From assembly GCF_001269985.1 (NCBI RefSeq), contig NZ_BBZB01000001.1:2542001-2606000 (forward strand): a DNA stretch of 64,000 bases. Reading direction: 5' to 3'. This DNA is from Pseudoalteromonas sp. '520P1 No. 423'. Lineage in GTDB: Bacteria > Pseudomonadota > Gammaproteobacteria > Enterobacterales > Alteromonadaceae. The position numbers and the translations under genes are program-made. Positions 19,641 through 27,493 of this stretch are shown piece after piece (within the stretch, counting starts at the first letter, position 1; every line of letters begins with the position of its first letter). The notes under the pieces are model-generated. The model made no database searches and was not told where the DNA came from. It saw only the letters and a program-made list of their open reading frames with translations.

Positions 19641-21615
19641 TAAATTGAACATCTCCTTTTTATCAATTAATTTCAAAAAAATTGAATTATTACAGTCTAT
19701 TACACTTATCATAATTGTTTTTTTACTATCTGAATTTATATCTCTGACATTTATTTCTGTTGTTTTTTTATTAGCGCTTTGGTCGTTAGCAATCGCACTT
19801 AATCAAGTAAAAAAACCAGGCGTTATCGCTGGAAATATTTTAGCAATGTTGACTTCTGTAGGTTTATTTATAGATATAGGTTTTAGCGATACAGTTAATT
19901 TATTTGTGGCTATGTTGTTATTGTCTACTGTATTGAAACAATTAATTTCAACAACGTTATTCCATTTTAAAACAGTTTGTTTAATCCATTTATTTTTAAT
20001 TGCGAGTGTCTATTTATATCAACAATCTTTATATACAAGTCTGTTAACTTTTATCTTTTTAATTGCAAATATAGCAACGTTAAACTTAATTATTAGACCT
20101 AATCAAAAATTAAATAACGCCTTAAGTCTAGCAAGTAAATCTTTATTAATGAGTTTACCAATTGCATTTTTGTTGTTTATATTATTACCAAGATTACCTT
20201 CATTTTGGAGTTTACCAGGCCCAGGGATTGCAAAAACCGGATTAAATGAAAATATTGATCCCTTTAGTATTTCAAAACTTTCCAATTCTAGTGAACTAGT
20301 TTTTAGAGCTAATTTTAAAGATAAAAAACCTTCTGCACCGTACTATTGGCGCTCCATGGTACATGAAGAGTTTTCTGAGCAAACATGGAAGATTACGCAT
20401 AGAGCAAAAACGACAAACAGAAATAACATTGCTAATAGGGATTCAGAATATAAATATGAGATTATTGCTGAAAAGTCAGGTTTGCATTGGCTATATGCAT
20501 TAGATTATGCCCAAAGTAATACACAATTTGTTGAAAATAAATATGCCGGTGTATTAGCACGGAATAAAAACTTATCGCAAACTTTTAAATATAATGTTTC
20601 AAGTTTTAAAATAGAAAATATTAAAAAACTCAGTTCTTATGATCGTAATATTAATTTGCGTTTAATATCGGGTTCTAATCCAAAAAGTATTTTAATCGCT
20701 AAAGAGATTCAGCAGATATCTGACACGGATAAAATGTTTTTTAATAACCTGTATCAATATTTTATCAATCAAAAATTCGTATATACCCTAGAGCCCCCTG
20801 CACTTTATGGCACTAATAAATTAGACCAATTTCTTCTTGAATCAAAAAAAGGCTTTTGCGGTCATTATGCCAGTTTATCTGCTTTTATGTTCAGAAGTGT
20901 CGGTATCCCAGCTCGGGTAGTATCGGGTTATCTTGGTGGAGAACTATCAACGGATAAAAATTATTTAAGTGTTTTTCAATATGATGCCCATGCTTGGACC
21001 GAAGTATGGTTAGAAAATAAGGGCTGGACGAGATTTGATGCAACATCTGTTGTATCCCCTGATAGACTCTATGGATCATTATCTCAAAGTGAAGCAAATA
21101 AAGAAGAGTTTTTACGTAACTTAGATTTTGGTTTGTTAAGTCTACAAAACTTCCCTATGTTAAATTGGGTTAGGCTTAATTTAGATTCAATAGATTTTAT
21201 GTGGACAAACTGGATATTAGGTTTTAATTCACAAGAACAAAAAGGATTATTAGAAAGTATTTTTGAATCTAATCTATCATTAAAAATTGCGGTAAGTATT
21301 TTATCGGGATTGGCTTCTATTTTGATTTCTATTTATGCTTTTATGATTTGGACAAAAAGAGAAAGGTTTAATATACCATTAGAGCGAGAATTTAATGATT
21401 TAAAACTATGGGGTGAGAAAAACCAGATCCCTTTAGGATCTGGAGTCACACCGCAAGCTTATTTACTATTATTGGTTAACAAGTTTGAGATTAAATCAAA
21501 ATATATTAATCAATTTATAAATTTATATATTGATACTCGGTATAAACAAATACCTTTAACTATTGAGAATCAAAAATATGCTAAGCATTTGGTAAAAATA
21601 ATAACCAAGAATTAA
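19630..21615 (+). CDS. TgpA-type membrane transglutaminase (DUF3488-transglutaminase-DUF4129-like)
   Basis: 661 residues from GTG, overlapping the DUF58 gene. An N-terminal block of about six helices (20-190, DUF3488) is followed by a periplasmic transglutaminase core with the triad Cys410 (GFCGHYASLSAF), His454 (DAHAWTEVW) and Asp470 (RFDATS). One more helix near 555-575 precedes a cytoplasmic tail. Family knowledge: Pseudomonas aeruginosa TgpA is essential and its periplasmic domain has transglutaminase activity. All three catalytic residues are present, so the enzyme should be active. Confidence 0.92.
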   Translation: MRHNKLNISFLSINFKKIELLQSITLIIIVFLLSEFISLTFISVVFLLALWSLAIALNQVKKPGVIAGNILAMLTSVGLFIDIGFSDTVNLFVAMLLLSTVLKQLISTTLFHFKTVCLIHLFLIASVYLYQQSLYTSLLTFIFLIANIATLNLIIRPNQKLNNALSLASKSLLMSLPIAFLLFILLPRLPSFWSLPGPGIAKTGLNENIDPFSISKLSNSSELVFRANFKDKKPSAPYYWRSMVHEEFSEQTWKITHRAKTTNRNNIANRDSEYKYEIIAEKSGLHWLYALDYAQSNTQFVENKYAGVLARNKNLSQTFKYNVSSFKIENIKKLSSYDRNINLRLISGSNPKSILIAKEIQQISDTDKMFFNNLYQYFINQKFVYTLEPPALYGTNKLDQFLLESKKGFCGHYASLSAFMFRSVGIPARVVSGYLGGELSTDKNYLSVFQYDAHAWTEVWLENKGWTRFDATSVVSPDRLYGSLSQSEANKEEFLRNLDFGLLSLQNFPMLNWVRLNLDSIDFMWTNWILGFNSQEQKGLLESIFESNLSLKIAVSILSGLASILISIYAFMIWTKRERFNIPLEREFNDLKLWGEKNQIPLGSGVTPQAYLLLLVNKFEIKSKYINQFINLYIDTRYKQIPLTIENQKYAKHLVKIITKN

Positions 21616-22046
21616 TTTTGATTGCTTAATTTAAAGAGGTCTTTAAACACCCATGCAGGGCCAATTAGCAAAAAGCTTAAATCATCTAAAAACGAAGGTT
21701 TTTCACCTTCAATTTTATGACCTACAAATTGAAATATCCAAGCTATGATGAATAATCCAGCCGATATTTCAAATATATAGGGTGTCATAAACTGTATAAT
21801 AGCCAAAGAAATACCTGTATATAAACACATGTATAAGCCTAAATATTTATTTAGTGTAAAGTAAAATGCCATCGCTGCTACTATACAAACGCTTAATATA
21901 ACTGTGCCGATAAGTGATGGTATTGAGTAAATGAAGCCTATAACACTTAAATAGATAATGGGAACTGCAATTTTGTGTATTATGATATTGGTATGGTTTT
22001 GATGGCTTTGACCATATAAATCAAACCATTGATTAAGGTTTTTCAT
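21612..22046 (-). CDS. DUF962/Mpo1-like membrane protein
   Basis: 144 residues with four hydrophobic segments. The family pattern is clear: a N-terminal MKNLNQWFDLYGQSHQNHTNIIIHKIAVPIIY with the H-x3-N-x2-H-x2-G/A-x-P type motif, and the C-terminal FQFVGHKIEGEKPSF plus a terminal LIGPAWVFKDLF. Yeast Mpo1 is an iron-dependent dioxygenase for alpha-oxidation of 2-hydroxy fatty acids; whether the bacterial protein does the same is unknown. Its 3' end overlaps that of the convergent tgpA-like gene by 4 bp. Confidence 0.88.
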   Translation of the reverse strand: MKNLNQWFDLYGQSHQNHTNIIIHKIAVPIIYLSVIGFIYSIPSLIGTVILSVCIVAAMAFYFTLNKYLGLYMCLYTGISLAIIQFMTPYIFEISAGLFIIAWIFQFVGHKIEGEKPSFLDDLSFLLIGPAWVFKDLFKLSNQN

Positions 22047-22060
22047 ATTTTTGCCTTATT

Positions 22061-22090
22061 ATTGTTCTAGTGTATTTACACTAGAACAAT
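22061..22090. repeat. 30-bp perfect inverted repeat
   Basis: ATTGTTCTAGTGTA (22061-22074) and TACACTAGAACAAT (22077-22090) form a perfect 14-bp palindrome with a 2-bp centre, between the thioesterase stop and the DUF962 start on the minus strand. No T tract follows on that strand, so it could be an operator rather than a terminator. Confidence 0.7.
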
Positions 22091-22103
22091 TTAAGCATGA
22101 TAT

Positions 22104-22520
22104 CTAGTCATTAAATCCATTTAACATAGAATCGCATACAACGGGTGTTGGTTTATACTCATCATTAACTGCTACAAATGTAAAAGAGCCGGTTATTGCT
22201 AAATGTTTATCATCTTTATGCGTCGTTTCTAAGAATATTTGTATATCAACTTTCAAACTTGTATTACCAACATGTGCAACAGTTGCTACTAATTCAGCAA
22301 ATGTCCCTGCAGGAATTGCTTCTTTAAAGTCAACACGATCTGAAGATATGGTTACTAATGGTTTACGGCAAAATCGTGTTGCGCAAATAAAAGCAACTTC
22401 ATCCATCCAAGCTAAGGCATCGCCACCAAATAATGTATTGTGATGATTTGTTCTACTTGGAAAAACTGTTTTGGTAATTTTAGCAGAATGCGCATTTTGA
22501 GTTGTTTCAAAAAAAATTAT
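22104..22520 (-). CDS. Acyl-CoA thioesterase (hotdog fold, YciA-like); start codon abnormal
   Basis: The hotdog signature NTLFGGDALAWMDEVAF, then SSDRVDFKEAIPAGTFAELVATV and VGNTSLKVDIQIF, mark an acyl-CoA thioesterase hydrolysing acyl-CoA in the cytoplasm. The only in-frame ATG (22406) lies inside the core of the fold, after FGGDALAW. The frame is open and homologous-looking back to about 22520 (FFETTQNAHSAKITKTVF), yet that stretch has no ATG, GTG or TTG. The feature is drawn from the ATA at 22520, which with the following ATT is the best candidate for a mutated or non-canonical start. It may be poorly expressed or inactive. It directly follows the M23 peptidase gene. Confidence 0.65.
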   Translation of the reverse strand: MIFFETTQNAHSAKITKTVFPSRTNHHNTLFGGDALAWMDEVAFICATRFCRKPLVTISSDRVDFKEAIPAGTFAELVATVAHVGNTSLKVDIQIFLETTHKDDKHLAITGSFTFVAVNDEYKPTPVVCDSMLNGFND

Positions 22521-22525
22521 TAATA

Positions 22526-23350
22526 TTACTTATTTGTAAATTTACTGGCAGACACGTGACTCATAACAAGCGCAGGATCTAAACGGACTTGCTTCCAGTT
22601 TAAACGCCAATCTAAATGTGGTCCAGTAACACGCCCTGTTGCACCTATTTTTGCGATTTTATCTCCGGTGTTAATTTCTTGACCCAATTTAGCCGTCACT
22701 TCACTTAAATGAATATAAGTTGAAGTAATACCAAAACCATGATCTATGATCAAAGTACCACCAGAATAATATAAATCAGAATGCGCAAAAACGACTTTAC
22801 CAGGCAAAGGAGAATAAACTTGTGTGCCAGTTTTGTTGGCAATATCTAAACCAAAATGAGGTCTTTTTGGTGTGCCATTAAAGTATCTTTGACTACCATA
22901 AACGCCAGAGATCCTTCCTGAAGCCGGTCTGTAAACAGGTTTGAGAAAATCTAATCTATTAGATAAAACATTTCTGGCTTTTCTTACTGCTTGTGCTTCT
23001 TTTTTTGTTCTTGCTAATACTGATTTAGGTGGAGAGACATATTTTTTTGCCACCCCCTCTATTTTATCAATTTTATAATCGCGTTTTGTGATAATAAATG
23101 ATTGGTTATGCTCTGAGCCATCTGAATCTTTCCAGGTAAGCCTATGGTCTAATTTTGCATCACGACCAAAACCAAATACAAAAAACCCTTTTTTTGACAG
23201 TTTAAGCTCAGTGTCATTAAACTTTACCGACTGTGCATTAGGAAGTGATCCTGTCACCATACCACCTTGAATTAAATTACCTTTGAGTTCAAGTGCACTA
23301 ACAGGAAAATTTATTAAAATCGCAATTGATAATACTGTTTTTTTGAGCAT
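22526..23350 (-). CDS. M23 family peptidase (LytM-like), exported
   Basis: 274 residues from MLKKTVLSIAIL, which gives a signal peptide ending near FPVSA; an ATG at 23371 lacks an RBS. A beta-rich N-terminal domain precedes the LytM domain, with the zinc motif HFGLD and, at the C-terminus, GRVTGPHLDWRLNW. The usual HLH is HLD here, a variant I recall in a subgroup of M23 proteins; H-x3-D and the first H of the second motif are kept. Likely a periplasmic peptidoglycan endopeptidase or regulator of one. A thioesterase frame follows within 10 bp. Confidence 0.88.
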   Translation of the reverse strand: MLKKTVLSIAILINFPVSALELKGNLIQGGMVTGSLPNAQSVKFNDTELKLSKKGFFVFGFGRDAKLDHRLTWKDSDGSEHNQSFIITKRDYKIDKIEGVAKKYVSPPKSVLARTKKEAQAVRKARNVLSNRLDFLKPVYRPASGRISGVYGSQRYFNGTPKRPHFGLDIANKTGTQVYSPLPGKVVFAHSDLYYSGGTLIIDHGFGITSTYIHLSEVTAKLGQEINTGDKIAKIGATGRVTGPHLDWRLNWKQVRLDPALVMSHVSASKFTNK

Positions 23351-23386
23351 GTTATCTATTACCTTTGGCATATCTAATATTAAAAA

Positions 23387-24244
23387 TTATGCGTATGCAA
23401 TTGCGCCTTTGCCGACACCTTCATATGCCACAACTTTAAAGTCAGAGGTTTGATTGCTTATTTTAAGTTCGTTAGCGATGTATTGAGCGATGCACTCAAC
23501 AGTTGTATCTACAGGCAAAATCTCACAGTCAGACTGACTGATACTTAATTCAAAATAACCTTGTGGTGCAACGTAAGCAAAATTAAGAGCGTCCTCAACA
23601 GGTTTTATAAACTTAAGTGATTCCGCAGCAATTAAATCTTCTTTACTGCCTAAATAAATATCTTCCCATCTAAGGGCCCATTCTTTTTGAAGACGAACAC
23701 TTTTCATATCATTTTCAAAAATACCAATTGTTGATCTATGACCATGAACGATACGCTGGCAGTTACCATCATGCTTTTTAAGGCCATGACTATAATGATA
23801 ATAAAAACCATTTATGTGTTCAGCTCTAAGATCAAGTTCAATTTTTTTAATATTACTTGGCATTTTAGGCATTATTTGATCTATCAAAAACTTTGATACT
23901 ACTTTCTCATCTATATGTTCGCTGTCTAGTGAACAGAAAGCTTGTGAAGGTGCACTGATGTTAATAGTTTTATTGTCAGAGTATTTAAAACTGACATTTG
24001 TTTGTGTATTTGACTCTAAAATTTTTACTATTGTTTTGTTGGTTAAAGCAAGTTTATGATCTAACGTATCATCAATGATTGTTTTGATTTGTTTTTTAAC
24101 TAATCCAAAATCTAATACCATGGACTCGTCATTTAAATCACCATGAAGTGTCATATCGACGATCCAACTTTCACCTACTGCACCTCTTTGATCACAAAGA
24201 TAAGAAAAATCAATAACAGTAAGGTCGTTTACAAAAAGGATCAT
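23387..24244 (-). CDS. 6-pyruvoyl-tetrahydropterin synthase/QueD-like double-domain protein
   Basis: 285 residues made of two PTPS-like halves, about twice the length of QueD. The first half has ESWIVDMTLHGDLNDESMVLDFGLVKK with DFG-L and LDHKLAL, as in PTPS; the second has CQRIVHGHRSTIGIF with the zinc HxH and catalytic-type Cys, and ends with VVAYEGVGKGA, matching the family's E-G. The split of motifs over two halves suggests a fused, partly specialised enzyme. Substrate (queuosine or pterin precursor) cannot be told from sequence. It is divergent from fabA. Confidence 0.82.
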   Translation of the reverse strand: MILFVNDLTVIDFSYLCDQRGAVGESWIVDMTLHGDLNDESMVLDFGLVKKQIKTIIDDTLDHKLALTNKTIVKILESNTQTNVSFKYSDNKTINISAPSQAFCSLDSEHIDEKVVSKFLIDQIMPKMPSNIKKIELDLRAEHINGFYYHYSHGLKKHDGNCQRIVHGHRSTIGIFENDMKSVRLQKEWALRWEDIYLGSKEDLIAAESLKFIKPVEDALNFAYVAPQGYFELSISQSDCEILPVDTTVECIAQYIANELKISNQTSDFKVVAYEGVGKGAIAYA

Positions 24245-24358
24245 GGATTGCCTATTAGCTTAATTATTTAAATGAAAATTATTCAGGCATCATTATAATT
24301 GTTACAAGGGTTATAAATACAGCAAAAACTCCCCTTTTTATGCTTTTTTTATCAAAAA

Positions 24359-24396
24359 ACAACTGTTCGGAGTTGTTAAGCTTACAACTGTTCGCT
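24359..24396 (+). promoter_or_regulatory. FabR-type operator with an upstream repeat, fabA promoter region
   Basis: AGCTTACAACTGTTCGCT (24379-24396) is a near-palindrome closely matching the FabR site as I recall it from E. coli fabA/fabB (AGCGTACA-N2-TGTTCGCT type). The 11-mer ACAACTGTTCG occurs twice, at 24359-24369 and 24384-24394, exactly 25 bp apart. It is 43 bp before the fabA ATG, suited to repression of unsaturated fatty acid synthesis. Matching is by eye. Confidence 0.65.
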
Positions 24397-24438
24397 AAAG
24401 TAGCTGCAATTTTATTGAACAAGTGAAATAAGTAGACA

Positions 24439-24954
24439 ATGGAACAACAAAATAGTTATACAAAAGAAGAACTGATCCAATGTGGTAATGGTGATTTATT
24501 TGGTGAAGGTAACTGTCGTTTACCAAGTGATAACATGTTAATGATGGACCGCATCATCGAAATCAATGATGACGGTGGCGAATACGGTAAAGGTGTAATC
24601 GTTGCTGAACTTGATATCGACCCTTCGCTATGGTTCTTCGATTGTCACTTTAAAGGCGACCCTGTAATGCCTGGTTGTTTAGGTCTTGATGCAATGTGGC
24701 AATTAGTTGGTTTCTTCTTAGGTTGGTCTGGTGGTCCAGGTTCTGGTCGTGCTTTAGGTGTGGGTGAAGTAAAATTCACAGGTCAAATCTTGCCCTCAAA
24801 TAAAAAAGTAACTTATCGTCTAGATATGAAACGTGTTATCAAACGTAAATTATTTATGGGCCTAGCTGACGGTACAGTTTCTGTTGATGGTCGTGTTATC
24901 TATGAAGCAAAAGATTTAAAAGTTGGTTTATTCCAAGACACAACAAGCTTCTAA
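24439..24954 (+). CDS. fabA: 3-hydroxydecanoyl-ACP dehydratase/isomerase FabA
   Basis: 171 residues, exactly the family's length. The hotdog active site is [23 protein letters not shown], with catalytic His and Asp both present, plus [14 protein letters not shown] and the [13 protein letters not shown] end. It dehydrates 3-hydroxyacyl-ACP and isomerises trans-2- to cis-3-decenoyl-ACP, the branch point to unsaturated fatty acids. It is transcribed alone, with a FabR-type operator upstream and a strong terminator after. Confidence 0.98.
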   Translation: MEQQNSYTKEELIQCGNGDLFGEGNCRLPSDNMLMMDRIIEINDDGGEYGKGVIVAELDIDPSLWFFDCHFKGDPVMPGCLGLDAMWQLVGFFLGWSGGPGSGRALGVGEVKFTGQILPSNKKVTYRLDMKRVIKRKLFMGLADGTVSVDGRVIYEAKDLKVGLFQDTTSF

Positions 24955-24978
24955 TTTTTAGTTATAAATATATAAATT

Positions 24979-25008
24979 AAAAGCCGCTTACTTGTAAGCG
25001 GCTTTTTT
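24979..25008 (+). terminator. Rho-independent terminator of fabA
   Basis: GCCGCTTA-CTTG-TAAGCGGC (8-bp stem, extended by flanking A/T pairs) followed by TTTTTT. Confidence 0.92.
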
Positions 25009-25028
25009 ATGATTTTTATTTTTAGATC

Positions 25029-25054
25029 AAAAATGTCCCTTTCGGGACATTTTC
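25029..25054 (-). terminator. Rho-independent terminator of rmf
   Basis: On the minus strand AAAATGTCCC-GAAA-GGGACATTTTT: a perfect stem with a GAAA tetraloop and T tract, 33 bp past the rmf stop. Confidence 0.85.
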
Positions 25055-25086
25055 TCCAATTCTTTTTTGTTTAAATTTTGGTAAAA

Positions 25087-25257
25087 TTATACTTTAAACA
25101 TATTACGACTTTCTATGGCTTCTCGCCAACCCCCGAGCCACTGAGATCTTGGGTCTAAACTTTGATACGGACACATTTCTTTTGATCGTCCAGCTAAACC
25201 CGCTTTAAAGCCTTGAGTATGTGCTCTCTCAAGACGATCTCGTTTCTGTCTCTTCAT
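25087..25257 (-). CDS. rmf: Ribosome modulation factor
   Basis: 56 residues starting MKRQKRDRLERAH, almost identical to E. coli RMF over the first part and through AGRSKEMCPYQ and RSQWLGGWREA. It binds 30S and drives 100S ribosome dimers in stationary phase. The frame is open 20 codons further upstream, but GAGG lies 10 bp before this ATG and the match to RMF begins here. It has its own terminator. Confidence 0.97.
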   Translation of the reverse strand: MKRQKRDRLERAHTQGFKAGLAGRSKEMCPYQSLDPRSQWLGGWREAIESRNMFKV

Positions 25258-25556
25258 AGGTAACGTCCTCACCTTATTATTGATATATGTGATGTTTAAC
25301 ACACCACTGTTTAACAAATAGTTAATAAATACGTTAATTACAACAAATAAACTTCTTTAAATGCACAATAAATAATAACACTTTGAATTATAAAGCATTT
25401 TATTTTTAATTAATTATATAATAATTAAGATTATCATTGTGTCTGACTACTAGAAAAACATATAATTTAGGCAAGATCAATGATCTTTTTTACAATTTTA
25501 ATAAGTTTTTTTGACAGTTTTTGTAAGTGCTTGCTTCTACGAATAATTCAAAAATT

Positions 25557-27389
25557 TCAATGTATTTTCTTAGGATTTTTAGGAAAGAAAAACTCAGGTT
25601 GTCTCTCACACAAATCAAATTCACGTGTATTTTTATAAGGTAATTTCATAAATCCGGCTACACCAACCGATTTTATTTTTACAATATTTTGCATGATTTT
25701 TTGTAATAAATTTGAAAATTGATTTTCTTTTTCAGGATCTAATAATCTGTAATAGTGATGTACTTTAAGTCTATCAGGGAGAGATTCAAATATAATACAA
25801 CCCGTATGGTGTATTTGGTTTAATGCAAACACACATTTTAATACTTCTTTGGGCAGTTTTAATTGCTCATCAGGGTCATTACCATCCTCAAAATACGAAT
25901 GTGGCCTATTTAATTCGTTTAAAGCCACAGAACTCATTACTTGATATTCTAATTGCGCAATTTCATCAAATATAAAATTTCCTTTGTCATTTTTTTCTAT
26001 TTGTATTGTTTTTCTTGCATCAAATAAACAACATTTAAATAGACCTTGTTGCTGTATCCCCTGTGCAAGTTTAACTGTGTTATTAATCGCTGAAGAAAAT
26101 GAATGCTCTAGGTTTTTTTGATGTAAAATTAAGCTAGATTCAATAAATAGTTGTTTTTCTTTCCAATGAAAACTCAATCCCCCTACAACCGGAAACTTTG
26201 CTAATCTGCTAATTGAAGCTAGGAAAGCTTTTTCGGTATCGCCCGTATCAAGTAAAAACTCTCTATAATACCTGTCTAACTGGGCATCATTAACATCTAA
26301 TAAAGCCTGTTTTTTATCAGCAATCCTTAAAAAGGATTTACGCGAGCTATACACAACTGTATCAGGTAAGTCTTTTAATTCGTTGTGCCAAAAAGGAATA
26401 AATGACTTAGTTTCTTTTTGTGCTATTTCTGGCAGGTAGGCTTTTGCCATATTTGGCATATTTTTCATAAAGTAATCACCAGCTTTATCGCGTATTACTT
26501 TGTCTTTTGACAACATACCATCAATTACTTTGGCCAGTTCAACCGGTAAACCTAAACTGGATGCTGGGATCACTTGTGCTCCAAATCGACAAGATTGCGC
26601 TGATGCTAAGGCATAAAGTGTTGAAGCAACACCTTGTTCATCAAACCTTGGCGAGGATTTAGCGCCCTCCATTTGTTCATCACCAATAAAATAAACATCT
26701 CCCATTCTTGCATTTGAATGCTGCGTATCAGAGGACATTAGGTCCATAATATTTGACGCAATACCATTACCATAGCTATCTTGTTGTGCAAAAACAGAGG
26801 AGCCCCAATCAACTAAAGACAATTGGTCAGATTCCTCTAACCATACTAAGTTAGACGGTTTTACATCTCCGTGAACTATTGGACTAAGCGTCATACCTTG
26901 CTTATTCTCTCTTAAATCAACTAATACATTTCTTAATTTAAGTGCAAGATCAGTTATAAATCGTGCTGATAATTTGCCCTTATTAAGTGAAACTTGTTCT
27001 AAATTAATACCAGGGGCCCTTGCCATCATAAGGATGCCTTGCTTCTTTATTCTCTCAAATGCATAAAATTTTGGAACTAAAGGGTTATCAACTTGAGACA
27101 ACATATAAGCTTCATCTTCAAGCCTGTCTCTAACACTTTGTGCTAGGGTAATACGTGAGAATTTAAATACCCATTGGCTAGGGGGGGTGACATGAACATC
27201 CGTACCAGAGAATACAAAACCAAAAGCACCAAAGCCTATTTCTTCTACATCTTTATAACCGAGTAATTCAAGCTGTTTAATACAAATTTTTAACCATTGT
27301 TTATGTTTTTTTGCGTCCGTATGCGACAACAAATATATGGATTGTTCTTCATTAATATAAAAGTTGTGAATTTTTTTCTTTTCAGGCAT
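25557..27389 (-). CDS. Eukaryotic-like Ser/Thr protein kinase-fold protein
   Basis: 610 residues from ATG (a GTG lies one codon upstream). The kinase fold spans about 45-340: Gly-rich loop GFGAFGFV (about 52-59), Lys in VFKFSR, E in LEDEAY, catalytic loop VHGDVKPSN with Asp and Asn, and DWG in place of DFG. The HGD-for-HRD change is as in aminoglycoside-phosphotransferase- and ABC1-like atypical kinases. The C-terminal 250 residues match nothing I recognise. No membrane segment or signal peptide was seen. It stands alone, between rmf and the proA terminator. Kinase activity is inferred; substrates are unknown. Confidence 0.8.
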   Translation of the reverse strand: MPEKKKIHNFYINEEQSIYLLSHTDAKKHKQWLKICIKQLELLGYKDVEEIGFGAFGFVFSGTDVHVTPPSQWVFKFSRITLAQSVRDRLEDEAYMLSQVDNPLVPKFYAFERIKKQGILMMARAPGINLEQVSLNKGKLSARFITDLALKLRNVLVDLRENKQGMTLSPIVHGDVKPSNLVWLEESDQLSLVDWGSSVFAQQDSYGNGIASNIMDLMSSDTQHSNARMGDVYFIGDEQMEGAKSSPRFDEQGVASTLYALASAQSCRFGAQVIPASSLGLPVELAKVIDGMLSKDKVIRDKAGDYFMKNMPNMAKAYLPEIAQKETKSFIPFWHNELKDLPDTVVYSSRKSFLRIADKKQALLDVNDAQLDRYYREFLLDTGDTEKAFLASISRLAKFPVVGGLSFHWKEKQLFIESSLILHQKNLEHSFSSAINNTVKLAQGIQQQGLFKCCLFDARKTIQIEKNDKGNFIFDEIAQLEYQVMSSVALNELNRPHSYFEDGNDPDEQLKLPKEVLKCVFALNQIHHTGCIIFESLPDRLKVHHYYRLLDPEKENQFSNLLQKIMQNIVKIKSVGVAGFMKLPYKNTREFDLCERQPEFFFPKNPKKIH

Positions 27390-27414
27390 CACTAATCAAT
27401 TTAATTGTAGGTAA

Positions 27415-27440
27415 TAAAAAAGGCAGTTTTCACTGCCTTT
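27415..27440 (-). terminator. Rho-independent terminator of proBA
   Basis: On the minus strand AAAGGCAG-TGAAAA-CTGCCTTTTTT, 54 bp past the proA stop, so the kinase gene beyond it needs its own promoter. Confidence 0.88.
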
Positions 27441-27493
27441 ATATCAATATTCTCTTTAAAATGATATCACTAATCATTTCTCAATTGTAATTG

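Noticed and set aside
25033..25052. Another TGTCC/GGACA regulator site at the end of fabA
   Set aside because: Its GAAA tetraloop, T tract and position after rmf fit a terminator better.
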